From Gordonia liuliyuniae (lineage in GTDB: Bacteria > Actinomycetota > Actinomycetes > Mycobacteriales > Mycobacteriaceae), in the NCBI RefSeq assembly GCF_021739025.1, contig NZ_JAKKOT010000006.1, positions 310,001 through 374,000 of the forward strand: 64,000 bases of DNA. Direction: 5' to 3'. This document shows, one piece after another, positions 36,199 through 44,397 of the stretch. Positions within the stretch are counted from its first letter, which is position 1, and the number at the start of each line of letters is the position of its first letter. The position numbers and the translations under genes are program-made. The notes below the pieces were generated by a model. It was not told the origin of the DNA. It saw nothing but the letters and a program-made list of their open reading frames with translations, and searched no databases.

Positions 36199-36939
36199 GT
36201 GAGTATTGATCTGGACTCCGCTCGATCGGTCGACGAGTTGCGTGCGATCGCGCAAGCAGGAGCGCAACAGCTCGGACCGGATGCGTCCGCCGATGAACTT
36301 CTCCGTTGGACCGCCGAAACCTTCGGCGCCGACTTCGTGATCGCCGCGAACATGCAGGACGCGGTTCTCATCGATGTCGCGAAGAAGGCGATCGACCCGG
36401 CGACGATCGAGGGGCAGCAGCTCAAGGCGCTGTTCCTCGACACCGGTTACCACTTCGCCGAGACCCTCGGCACCCGCGACGCGGTGACGGACGTGTACGA
36501 CCTCGACCTCATCAACGTCACCCCCGAGCAGACCGTGGAGGAGCAGGACGAGCTCCTCGGAAAGAACCTGTTCGCGTCCGAGCCCGGCGAGTGCTGCCGA
36601 TTGCGCAAGGTGGTGCCGCTCAAGGCGTCGCTCGCTCCGTTCAGCGCTTGGGTCACCGGCATCCGCCGCGTCGAGGCGCCCACCCGCGCCAACGCGCCGC
36701 TCATCTCGTTCGACGAAGGCTTCGGGCTGGTCAAGATCAACCCGCTCGCCGCATGGACGGACGAACAGTTCCAGGAGTACATCGACGCGAACGGCGTCCT
36801 CGTCAACCCGTTGGTCGACGAGGGCTACCCCTCCATCGGGTGCGCGCCGTGCACCGTCAAACCGAAGGCCGGAGAAGATCCGCGCAGCGGCCGTTGGGCC
36901 GGGCGCACCAAGACAGAATGCGGGTTGCACGCGTCATGA
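36199..36939 (+). CDS. cysH: Adenylyl-sulfate (APS) reductase
   Basis: 246 aa. The adenylyl domain has FIAANM (SF-type), LFLDTGYHF and the ECCRLRKVVPL and CAPCTVKP cysteine pairs that hold a [4Fe-4S] cluster, the mark of APS rather than PAPS reductases. The C-terminal ECGLH carries the catalytic Cys. It reduces APS to sulfite. Start GTG 36199 has GGAGGA upstream; it follows sirA by 8 bp and its TGA overlaps the cysD ATG. Confidence 0.95.
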   Translation: MSIDLDSARSVDELRAIAQAGAQQLGPDASADELLRWTAETFGADFVIAANMQDAVLIDVAKKAIDPATIEGQQLKALFLDTGYHFAETLGTRDAVTDVYDLDLINVTPEQTVEEQDELLGKNLFASEPGECCRLRKVVPLKASLAPFSAWVTGIRRVEAPTRANAPLISFDEGFGLVKINPLAAWTDEQFQEYIDANGVLVNPLVDEGYPSIGCAPCTVKPKAGEDPRSGRWAGRTKTECGLHAS

Positions 36940-37895
36940 CCATTTCCGATGAATCCCCCCTCGCTTCGCTGGACCGGACAGCGTCCGTCGACTCGTCGAC
37001 CGACGAGTTCACCACGCTCGACGCACTCGAGTCGGAGTCGATCCACATCTTCCGCGAGGTCGCGGGCGAGTTCGAGCGCCCGGTGATTCTGTTCTCCGGC
37101 GGCAAGGACTCGACGCTCCTCCTGCATCTGGCGCTCAAAGCGTTCTGGCCTGCGCCGCTGCCGTTCTCACTGCTGCACGTGGACACCGGCCACAATCTGC
37201 CGGAGATCATCAAGTTCCGCGACGAGATCGTCGAACGCCACAACCTGCGTCTGCATGTCGCCAAGGTCGAGGATTATCTCGCCGACGGCCGCCTCACCGA
37301 GCGGCCCGACGGCATTCGCAACCCGCTGCAGACGATCCCGCTGCTCGACGGCATCACCGAGAACCGTTTCGACGCGGTGTTCGGCGGCGCCCGCCGCGAT
37401 GAGGAGCGCGCCCGCGCCAAGGAGCGAATCTTCTCGTTGCGCAACGCGTTTGGCCAGTGGGACCCGAAGCGGCAACGTCCCGAACTGTGGAACCTGTACA
37501 ACGGTCGCCACGCTCCGGGCGAACACGTCCGTGTGTTCCCGTTGAGCAACTGGACCGAACTGGACGTGTGGCGGTACATCGCCCGCGAGCAGGTCCTGCT
37601 TGCGCCGCTGTACTACGCGCACGAGCGTGAGGTGTACGAGCGCGACGGCATGTGGATGACGTCCGGCCCGTGGGGCGGGCCCCGCGAGGGCGAGTCCGTC
37701 GAGACGCGCATGGTGCGTTACCGCACCGTCGGCGACGGCTCCACCACCGGAGCCGTGCTGTCGGAGGCCGCCGACAACGAGTCCGTTCTGGCCGAGGTCG
37801 CAGCGTCGCGCCTCACCGAGCGCGGCGCCACCCGTGGCGACGACCGCGTCTCCGAGGCCGCCATGGAAGACCGCAAGCGCGAAGGATATTTCTGA
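36936..37895 (+). CDS. cysD: Sulfate adenylyltransferase subunit 2
   Basis: 319 aa. The PP-loop motif FSGGKDSTLLLHLAL and VDTGHNLPEIIKFRD are present, with the ending MEDRKREGYF typical of CysD. It makes APS from sulfate and ATP together with the GTPase CysN. ATG at 36936 overlaps the cysH TGA (ATGA); cysN starts one base into the cysD stop (TGATG). Confidence 0.97.
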   Translation: MTISDESPLASLDRTASVDSSTDEFTTLDALESESIHIFREVAGEFERPVILFSGGKDSTLLLHLALKAFWPAPLPFSLLHVDTGHNLPEIIKFRDEIVERHNLRLHVAKVEDYLADGRLTERPDGIRNPLQTIPLLDGITENRFDAVFGGARRDEERARAKERIFSLRNAFGQWDPKRQRPELWNLYNGRHAPGEHVRVFPLSNWTELDVWRYIAREQVLLAPLYYAHEREVYERDGMWMTSGPWGGPREGESVETRMVRYRTVGDGSTTGAVLSEAADNESVLAEVAASRLTERGATRGDDRVSEAAMEDRKREGYF

Positions 37896-39217
37896 TGACT
37901 GCATCGAACACCGGGGGCGTCGCGGCCCCCGACCTACTCCGCATCGCGACTGCGGGCAGCGTCGACGACGGCAAGTCGACTCTCGTCGGCCGTCTCCTGT
38001 TCGACACTAAGTCGGTGCTCGCCGACCAGATCGACGCCGTCACCAAGGCGTCCGTCGACCGCGGCATGGACACCCCCGACCTGTCCCTACTGGTCGACGG
38101 CCTGCGCGCCGAGCGTGAGCAGGGCATCACGATCGATGTCGCCTACCGCTATTTCGCGACGCCGAACCGGTCGTTCGTCCTCGCCGACACCCCGGGCCAC
38201 GTCCAGTACACCCGCAATACCGTGTCCGGCGCGTCCACCGCGCAGCTCGTCATCCTGCTGGTCGACGCCCGTAGCGGTGTGGTCGCCCAGACGCGTCGCC
38301 ACGCGGCGGTCATGGCACTGCTGGGTGTGCCACGCCTGGTGCTCGCGGTCAACAAGATCGATCTCGTCGACAATGCCGAGCAGGTGTTCGAGCAGATCTC
38401 CGCGGACTTCAATTCGGTCACCGCGGCCCTCGGATACAAGCCTGAGCAGGTGCAGGAGATCCCGGTCTCGGCGCTCCACGGCGACAATGTGGCGATCAAG
38501 TCGGGCAACACCCCGTATTACGACGGACCCACCCTGATCGAGCACTTGGAGACGGTTCCGAACGTGATCGATCGCAGCCCGGTCGGTCTGCGTTTCCCCG
38601 TTCAGTACGTGATCCGTCCGCGCACCCCCGAGTACCTCGACTACCGCGGGTACGCCGGTCAGATCGCGGCGGGTCGGGTGTCGGTCGGCGACGAGATCGT
38701 CGTCGCGCCGTCCGGCGTGCGTTCGACGATCGCCAAGATCGACACGGCGGACGGTGAACTGCAGACCGCGCACACCGGCCGCAGCGTCACCCTGCTGCTG
38801 ACCGACGACATCGACGTCTCGCGCGGCGACCTCATCGCGTCGGTGGACGACGCACCCGAGCCTGCGCAGCAGTTCACCGCGACGGTCTGCTGGTTGGCCG
38901 AGAAGGCGCTGCGTCCCGGCGCACGGCTGCTGCTCAAGCACGGTACGAAGACGACGCAGGTCATCATCGGTTCGCTCGACGCGCTGTTCGACGAGCAGAA
39001 CCTGACGGTGATCGATGCACCGGACACGGTGGAGCTCAACCAGATCGGGCGTATCTCGCTGACGACGGCCGAGCCGATCGCCGCCGACGATTACCAGGTC
39101 GACCGGGAGTCGGGCAGCTTCCTGATCATCGACCCGCAGGGTGGCAACACTCTCGGCGCCGGGCTCATCGGTGACGCTCTCGCACCGCTGCACCTGTCCG
39201 AGGCTGCAGTAGTCTGA
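37895..39217 (+). CDS. cysN: Sulfate adenylyltransferase subunit 1 (GTPase)
   Basis: 440 aa. GTPase motifs are SVDDGKSTLVGRLL, EREQGITIDVAYRYF, DTPGH and NKID. The EF-Tu-like beta barrels follow. The protein ends about where the GTPase does and lacks the fused APS-kinase domain found in mycobacterial CysNC. The operon's APS reductase makes the kinase unnecessary for assimilation. It overlaps the following gene by 1 bp (TGATGACCCC). Confidence 0.95.
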   Translation: MTASNTGGVAAPDLLRIATAGSVDDGKSTLVGRLLFDTKSVLADQIDAVTKASVDRGMDTPDLSLLVDGLRAEREQGITIDVAYRYFATPNRSFVLADTPGHVQYTRNTVSGASTAQLVILLVDARSGVVAQTRRHAAVMALLGVPRLVLAVNKIDLVDNAEQVFEQISADFNSVTAALGYKPEQVQEIPVSALHGDNVAIKSGNTPYYDGPTLIEHLETVPNVIDRSPVGLRFPVQYVIRPRTPEYLDYRGYAGQIAAGRVSVGDEIVVAPSGVRSTIAKIDTADGELQTAHTGRSVTLLLTDDIDVSRGDLIASVDDAPEPAQQFTATVCWLAEKALRPGARLLLKHGTKTTQVIIGSLDALFDEQNLTVIDAPDTVELNQIGRISLTTAEPIAADDYQVDRESGSFLIIDPQGGNTLGAGLIGDALAPLHLSEAAVV

Positions 39218-39939
39218 TGACCCCCACTCTCGTGCTGGCCTCGCACGGCAGCCGAGACCCCCGATTCGATGCGACCGCCCGCCGGGTGGCCGACGCGGTC
39301 CGCGTCGCACTGCCCGGCGTGCGCGTCGAGTCGGCTTATCTCGATTTGAACGCGCCACTGATCGGCGATGTTCTAGCCGACCTTTCCGGTGCGGCTGTCG
39401 TCGTCCCGCTGCTGTTCGGCGACGGTTTCCACGGCAAGATCGACCTGCCGAACATGCTGGCGGACGCCTGCGCGTCGAACCCGTCGCTGTCGGTGCGGCG
39501 GACCGACGTGGTCGGCGTCCACTCGCCGGTGCCCGCGCTGGTCGACCGTCTCGCGGAGGCGGGTCTGCGCAGTGACGACGGGGTCCTGATGATCGCCGTC
39601 GGCTCCTCCGATCCCGGGTCGGACGCGTCGATATCGGCCCGCGCCGACGAGCTCGCGTCGACACTGGGGCGGCCCGTCGAGTTGGTGTTCGCGACACGGA
39701 TCGGGCGCGACGGGGCGGCGGTGCGTGAGGCCGCCGACTCGCTACTCGCCCGCGGTTGTGCACGGATCGCGTTGAGCCCGCTGTTCCTGTCGGCTGGGCT
39801 CCTCACCGAACGAGTGGAGCGTGTCCTCGACGCGCTCGACTCCCCCGCCGTCGTCGCGGGCCCGGTCGGCGCGCACCCGACATTGATCGACGCCATCGCG
39901 TCGCTGTACGCGCCGCACGCGACGACCGTCGCAGTGTGA
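39217..39939 (+). CDS. Sirohydrochlorin ferrochelatase/cobaltochelatase (CbiX type)
   Basis: 240 aa. It begins LVLASHGSRDPRFDAT; HGS is the metal-binding His motif. The protein has the two-lobe CbiX arrangement, with PLLFGDGFHGKIDLP carrying a second metal-ligand His. It inserts iron or cobalt into sirohydrochlorin, so it can supply siroheme to the sulfite reductase encoded upstream. It is the last gene of the operon and converges on the broken DUF559 gene, 15 bp from the hairpin repeat. Confidence 0.9.
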   Translation: MTPTLVLASHGSRDPRFDATARRVADAVRVALPGVRVESAYLDLNAPLIGDVLADLSGAAVVVPLLFGDGFHGKIDLPNMLADACASNPSLSVRRTDVVGVHSPVPALVDRLAEAGLRSDDGVLMIAVGSSDPGSDASISARADELASTLGRPVELVFATRIGRDGAAVREAADSLLARGCARIALSPLFLSAGLLTERVERVLDALDSPAVVAGPVGAHPTLIDAIASLYAPHATTVAV

Positions 39940-39954
39940 AGATTTCCCCTCAAC

Positions 39955-40001
39955 GCGGTAGATCACTGCCGCTCTATGACAGTGATCTACCGTGCTGATT
40001 C
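39955..40001. repeat. 47-bp direct repeat, copy 1, containing a 12-bp hairpin
   Basis: Identical to 40869-40915. GGTAGATCACTG (39957-39968) pairs with CAGTGATCTACC (39980-39991) around an 11-nt loop. The minus-strand stop codon TAG of the broken DUF559 gene (39989-39987) lies in the stem. It can act as a terminator for this gene and, from the other side, for the sulfur operon. Confidence 0.95.
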
Positions 40002-40806
40002 CGGCGGGCAGTTCGGGCACCGGACAAAAGGGCCGGGCCAGCCGTTGGCGGCGAGCGCCGTGGCGATCTTTCGAGCCGTCGAGTTCAACGACCGTCTGCC
40101 ACTCCGGATAGTCCAAGTCACGGAAACCTTTACGCCCGAACGCCGTCGGTGCCTGCCGGATCGGTGTCGGCAGAGCATGTCGACGTTCGACATGTGTCAG
40201 ATATCGATGCTCGAGTATCGAGCAGGTTCCATTCTCGATGTCGGTCAGAACAGCCTGGACAAGGGCGCGGCGCGGCATCCGGGCCCGCTCCGACAGCGCC
40301 GTCCTCAGCTGGGGCGCAGCAGTGATCCGAGAGTTGACGGCATCGGCAAGTATCGCGATAGCTTCCATCTCGGTCCGAGCCGAGGCTGCGATGTCGAGCA
40401 CTGCTTCGTGCACGCGAAGCCGCGGCGGACTCATGTTCCACACCACGTGACGGTCAAACGCCACCCGGCGATGAACTCGTACGCCTGGATGCTTGGTCAC
40501 CTTGCGGTCCGACTCGATCACGACGTGGATCGTCTCCCCGGGGTCGGGCAGAACCGAGCGGTCGCACAGGGCAGCCGGATAGGCGTCGAGGACCGCAGCC
40601 CACGCACGTTGACGCCACGTCAACGGTCCCGTGTGATCGACATAGACCCCCGGATGAACCGTGGCCCACTCACGACGCCGAAGCCGCCGTCGAATGTCTG
40701 CTTCGGAGCAACCGCAATCGAGTGCTTGTCTTCGTGAGATCACACCGTTCTGCTCGTACAGCAGCACAGCGACCTGCGAATCGACGGAATGCGGCAATGC
40801 GCCCAT
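39987..40806 (-). pseudogene. Broken DUF559-type nuclease gene (deletion plus frameshift)
   Basis: The N-terminal winged-helix part is intact (EQNGVISRRQALDCGCSEA, RRLRRREWATVHPGVYV) and the frame stays open through RDLDYPEWQTVVELDGSK. In intact relatives a nuclease core of roughly 50 residues, with His, Asp and Arg residues and LxTLR-GW, should follow. Instead the sequence jumps at about 40066-40076 to another frame, which reads ATALAANGWPGPFVRCPNCP and ends ESAR then TAG, the usual C-terminus. So an internal deletion removed the core and shifted the frame. ATG 40806 is the likely original start; GTG 40854 is in frame. Confidence 0.75.
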
Positions 40807-40868
40807 ACGTAGATCGTCACGGCTGGAGAAGAACGTGTAAAGCAGCTTATCCACAGGCGCGAATCGCG

Positions 40869-40915
40869 GCGGTAGATCACTGCCGCTCTATGACAGTGAT
40901 CTACCGTGCTGATTC
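40869..40915. repeat. 47-bp direct repeat, copy 2, containing the same 12-bp hairpin
   Basis: Identical to 39955-40001, same orientation, 914 bp away. The hairpin is GGTAGATCACTG (40871-40882) with CAGTGATCTACC (40894-40905). It lies directly downstream of the stop codon of the minus-strand esterase (ending at 40917) and upstream of the broken DUF559 gene, so it probably terminates the esterase transcript. Confidence 0.95.
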
Positions 40916-40916
40916 G

Positions 40917-41840
40917 TCACTGGTCGTGAAAGGTCCCGTCGAGGTATTCCGCGATGTCGTCGACGGCGGTCTTGCCGAGGCTCGCGACGCCGGCGAGATT
41001 GGCGACGAAGGCGTGGATCTGACCGTCGTAGCGGCGAGCCTGGACGGCGACGCCCGCGTCGGCGAGACGCTGGGCGTACACCTCGCCCTGGTCGCGGATC
41101 GGATCGTATTCGGCGGTCACGACGAAGGCCGGGGCCACTCCCGACAGGTCGTCGACGAGCATCGGCGACGACCGCCAGTCCTTCGGGTCGGACGGATAGT
41201 TCCTGCCGAACCAGCGCAGCAGGTCGAACGTGAGGAACTTGCCCTCCCCGTTCTCCTTGAGCGACGGATACGGCTTGGAGATGTCCGTCGCCGGATAGAT
41301 CAGCACCTGGCCCGCGAGCCGATATCCGCTGTCTCGGGCGTCGATCGCGACGACAGCGGCCAGGTTGCCGCCTGCACTGTCGCCCGCCACTGCGATGCGT
41401 GACGGATCGCCACCCAACTCGGCCGCGTGGTCGCCGACCCAACGGGTCACCGCGATCGCGTCGTCAGACGCTGCCGGGAACGCGTTCTCCGGCCCTTTTC
41501 GATAGTCGACCGAGACGACGACCGCGCCGACCTGAGCGCACCACACCGTGCACGGGCCGTGCACCGACTCCGGCGACCCGACGACGAACCCGCCGCCGGG
41601 GAAATAGACGACCACCGGGAAAGGCCCGTCCCCCTTCGGGGTGTAGACGCGGACCGCGATGTCGCCCGCAGGCCCCGGAATCGTCCGCTCGACGACGTCG
41701 CCGACCTCGACCGGCGGCAGACCCGACCGCACGCTCATCTTGTCGAACGCACGCCGCGCCTGCTCGACGGTCATCTCGTGCATCGGCGTCGCACTCGCTA
41801 TCGCGTCGAGCAGAGCCTGCGTGTTCGGATCGATCGGCAT
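40917..41840 (-). CDS. HSL-family alpha/beta-hydrolase (esterase/lipase, LipH-like)
   Basis: 307 aa. The nucleophile elbow is VAGDSAGGNLAA, the acid lies in TAEYDPIRDQG and the His in DGQIHAFVANL, matching the hormone-sensitive lipase family. The oxyanion motif normally HGGGF reads PGGGF here (VVVYFPGGGFVVGSPE), an unusual Pro for His. Start ATG 41840 has GGAGG upstream. It hydrolyses short or medium acyl esters. The gene ends 2 bp from the second 47-bp repeat. Confidence 0.9.
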   Translation of the reverse strand: MPIDPNTQALLDAIASATPMHEMTVEQARRAFDKMSVRSGLPPVEVGDVVERTIPGPAGDIAVRVYTPKGDGPFPVVVYFPGGGFVVGSPESVHGPCTVWCAQVGAVVVSVDYRKGPENAFPAASDDAIAVTRWVGDHAAELGGDPSRIAVAGDSAGGNLAAVVAIDARDSGYRLAGQVLIYPATDISKPYPSLKENGEGKFLTFDLLRWFGRNYPSDPKDWRSSPMLVDDLSGVAPAFVVTAEYDPIRDQGEVYAQRLADAGVAVQARRYDGQIHAFVANLAGVASLGKTAVDDIAEYLDGTFHDQ

Positions 41841-41926
41841 GAAACCTCCAAGGTGTTGCGGCGTTGCGGTGTCGCGGAGTTGGGGCGCGGTCGATCCCCA
41901 GTCTGCCCCACCGGTTCCGCGCCAGA

Positions 41927-42034
41927 CATCCGCGGGCTTCAGCGACGTCCGCAGAGTTCGGCGACACAGCCGCGGGCTTCGACGACATACGCGGCACTCA
42001 GGAAGGCCGCGGACGTCGGTGGGACCCGCGGATG
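41927..42034. repeat. GC-rich three-armed repeat (direct plus inverted)
   Basis: The arm at 41927-41954 begins CATCCGCGGG and ends CGACGTCCGCAG. The arm at 42007-42034 is its inverted copy, with 10 and 10 matching bases around a 6-base mismatch. CCGCGGGCTTC also recurs directly at 41930 and 41970, a 40-bp period. The 317-bp gap 41841-42157 holds this and a promoter; I see no gene in it. Confidence 0.75.
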
Positions 42035-42120
42035 CGCAGACCGCCGACTCGGAGCGCGTCCTCCCTCGTGAGAGCGTTTCCGGAGGTGTATATCGAACAA
42101 CCGACATGTGCCGTGTCCGC

Positions 42121-42151
42121 TTGGGGAATCTGAGCATCGCCTGAGTACTGT
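42121..42151 (+). promoter_or_regulatory. Promoter of the DUF4189-like gene, leaderless
   Basis: TTGGGG (42121-42126) and TACTGT (42146-42151) are spaced 19 bp. The -10 lies 6 nt before ATG 42158, and no Shine-Dalgarno is present, so the transcript likely begins at the start codon. Confidence 0.45.
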
Positions 42152-42157
42152 CTTCTC

Positions 42158-42550
42158 ATGAAACTTCGCCAGTTCCTCGCAGCATTCGCAATCACGGCAT
42201 CGCTCGCCACCGGTGCGACGATGCTTCCCGGCACCACGCCGACCGCAGACGCCGCATCCAACTATTGGGGTGCGATCGCCTGGAACTACAACGGTCGGAC
42301 CGCCTACGCCGTGAACTACCACACCCAGAACAGTGCGAAGCGCGCAGCCAAGGCACGCTGCGGGTCGAACTGCGGTTGGTTCACCTTCTACCGCTCGTGC
42401 GGCGCCGCAGCCTACAAGTTCACCTCGACTCGCACTCGCGTCGGCACCGCACGCGGCTATGCGACCCGTGCGGGCGCCCAGCGCGCGGCCAAGCGTCAGG
42501 CCGGACCCGGCTCCCACATCCGGGCGTGGGCCTGCACCGCGGGACGCTAA
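42158..42550 (+). CDS. Secreted DUF4189-like protein
   Basis: 130 aa. A Sec signal peptide (FLAAFAITASLATGATMLPG, cleavage near ADAAS) is followed by a small domain with the DUF4189 pattern: YWGAIAWNYNGR, AKRAAKARCGSNCGWFTFYR and CGAAAYKF, then RAGAQRAAKRQ and WACTAGR. Four to five cysteines suggest disulfides outside the membrane. The mature protein is very basic. Function of the family is unknown. It converges on the cysA gene with 7 bp between. Confidence 0.8.
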   Translation: MKLRQFLAAFAITASLATGATMLPGTTPTADAASNYWGAIAWNYNGRTAYAVNYHTQNSAKRAAKARCGSNCGWFTFYRSCGAAAYKFTSTRTRVGTARGYATRAGAQRAAKRQAGPGSHIRAWACTAGR

Positions 42551-42557
42551 TCGTCCG

Positions 42558-43547
42558 TCAATCGAGTTCTGGCACCTTGGTGGCCCGCGCGAAGATCTCC
42601 TCGCCTGCGACGAGATTCAACGCGTTCTGATCGCCGCGGGTGATCTGAGCCAGAAACTCTTCGCCCGTCGTCGCAGCCTTCAACTCGACGCGCGTCTCGA
42701 AGCCGAGATTCACCACACGGAGAATCTCGGCTTTGACGACTCCGGTGTCCAACGACGAGTCCGGCCCGGGGAACACCATCTCGGGTGTGCGCCCCAGACG
42801 GATGTCATGGGGACGGACCAGCTCACCGTTCAACTTGGACACCGAACCGAGGAACGACGCGACGAACACATTGTCCGGGTGGTCGTACAGCTCGTCCGGT
42901 GCGCCGACCTGTTCGATGCGCCCCTTGTTGAGGACGGCGATCCGGTCGGAGACGTCCAACGCCTCCTGCTGGTCGTGCGTGACGAGCACCGTGGTCACAT
43001 GGACCTCGTCGTGCAGCTTCCGCAACCATCGACGCAGGTCCTCGCGAACCTTCGCGTCGAGCGCACCGAAGGGCTCATCGAGCAACAGCACCTGCGGGTC
43101 GACGGCCAGTGCTCGCGCCAATGCCATACGCTGCCGCTGACCGCCTGAAAGCTGTGCCGGGTACCGCTTCTGGAAGACGGTCAGCCCGACGATCTCGAGG
43201 AGCTCGTCGACCTTGTTCTCGATCTCGTTCTTTCCCCGCTTGCGGATCTTGAGCCCGAAAGCGATGTTCTCCCGCACCGTCAGGTGTTTGAACGCCGCGT
43301 AATGCTGGAATACGAAACCGATGTCGCGTTGCTGCGGCGACGCCTTCGACACATCGCGGCCGTTGATCTTGACGGTCCCCGAATCGAGCGTGTCCAGGCC
43401 CGCGATGGCCCGCAGCAGCGTCGACTTTCCGGAGCCCGACGGTCCGAGAAGCGACGTCAACGAACCCTCCGGGATGTCGATCGACACGTCGTCGAGGGCC
43501 GCGAACTCCCCGTACCTCTTGTTGGCACCGATCACCGAGATGGACAT
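42558..43547 (-). CDS. cysA: Sulfate/thiosulfate ABC transporter ATPase
   Basis: 329 aa. Walker A GPSGSGKSTLLRAIAG, signature LSGGQRQRMALARAL, Walker B LLLDEPFGALDAKVRED and H-loop VTHDQQEAL. The C-terminal regulatory TOBE-like part has VKAEILRVVNLGFETRVEL. It powers sulfate import with CysT, CysW and the binding protein. It is the last gene of the operon, 1 bp after cysW. Confidence 0.95.
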   Translation of the reverse strand: MSISVIGANKRYGEFAALDDVSIDIPEGSLTSLLGPSGSGKSTLLRAIAGLDTLDSGTVKINGRDVSKASPQQRDIGFVFQHYAAFKHLTVRENIAFGLKIRKRGKNEIENKVDELLEIVGLTVFQKRYPAQLSGGQRQRMALARALAVDPQVLLLDEPFGALDAKVREDLRRWLRKLHDEVHVTTVLVTHDQQEALDVSDRIAVLNKGRIEQVGAPDELYDHPDNVFVASFLGSVSKLNGELVRPHDIRLGRTPEMVFPGPDSSLDTGVVKAEILRVVNLGFETRVELKAATTGEEFLAQITRGDQNALNLVAGEEIFARATKVPELD

Positions 43548-43548
43548 G

Positions 43549-44397
43549 TCAGTTCTTCTCCTCTTCGACGATCGACGCGCTCGCGTCGGCCACTCGTCCT
43601 TGTACGCGTCGTTCGACGATGGTCATGACGACGAGCACGAGGATCGCCACCAGCATCAGCAGAGTCGCGGCGGCGTACGCGCCGAACTCGTTGTAGTCGT
43701 CGGTGTACCGGGAGTGCACCAACAGAGTCAGGGTCTGGGAGACGCCCGGGAAGTTCGACGACACCATCGTGACGGCACCGTACTCGCCGAGCGCGCGAGC
43801 CACAGTCAAGACCACACCGTAGGTCAGACCCCAGCGGATGGCTGGCAGCGTGATCCGCCAGAACGTCTGCCATCCCGTGGCCCCGAGCGTCGCCGCGGCC
43901 TCTTCCTGCTCGGTGCCGATCTCCCGGAGCACCGGTTCCACTTCGCGCACCACGAACGGCAGAGTCACAAAGATCGTCGCCAGCACCATGCCCGGCAGTC
44001 CGAAGATGATGCGGATGCCGAGCGACTCGAGACCGCCGAACCAGCCGTCCGCGCCCCACAGTGCGATCAGCGCGACGCCGACGACCACCGGGGATACGGC
44101 GAACGGCAGGTCGACGACCGCCTGCAGGATCCCCTTGCCGCGGAAACGTCCGCGAGCAAGCGCGAGCGCCGTCACCACGCCGAAGATCACATTGAGCGGG
44201 ACCACGATCACGACGATCAGCAGCGACAGCTGCAACGCTGAGATCGCAGCAGGCGTGGTGATCCACTCCCAGAACTGGCCGAAACCGTGCTCGAAAGACC
44301 GCCAGAAAATCAGGCCGACCGGAACGATCAGCAGAACGAACAGGTAGATCAACGCGATACTGCGCAGCCCGAGCCGCGTCCACCTCGACACGATCAT
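43549..44397 (-). CDS. cysW: Sulfate ABC transporter permease CysW
   Basis: 282 aa, six hydrophobic segments (IALIYLFVLLIVPVGLIFW first). The EAA loop region reads AAATLGATGWQTFWRITLPA. The ATG at 44397 overlaps the cysT TAA (TAATG). It forms the channel together with CysT. Confidence 0.94.
   Translation of the reverse strand: MIVSRWTRLGLRSIALIYLFVLLIVPVGLIFWRSFEHGFGQFWEWITTPAAISALQLSLLIVVIVVPLNVIFGVVTALALARGRFRGKGILQAVVDLPFAVSPVVVGVALIALWGADGWFGGLESLGIRIIFGLPGMVLATIFVTLPFVVREVEPVLREIGTEQEEAAATLGATGWQTFWRITLPAIRWGLTYGVVLTVARALGEYGAVTMVSSNFPGVSQTLTLLVHSRYTDDYNEFGAYAAATLLMLVAILVLVVMTIVERRVQGRVADASASIVEEEKN

Noticed and set aside
38087-39763. 558-codon minus-strand frame across cysN and the chelatase
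   Set aside because: Antisense shadow of two certain genes; Arg-rich, no domain.
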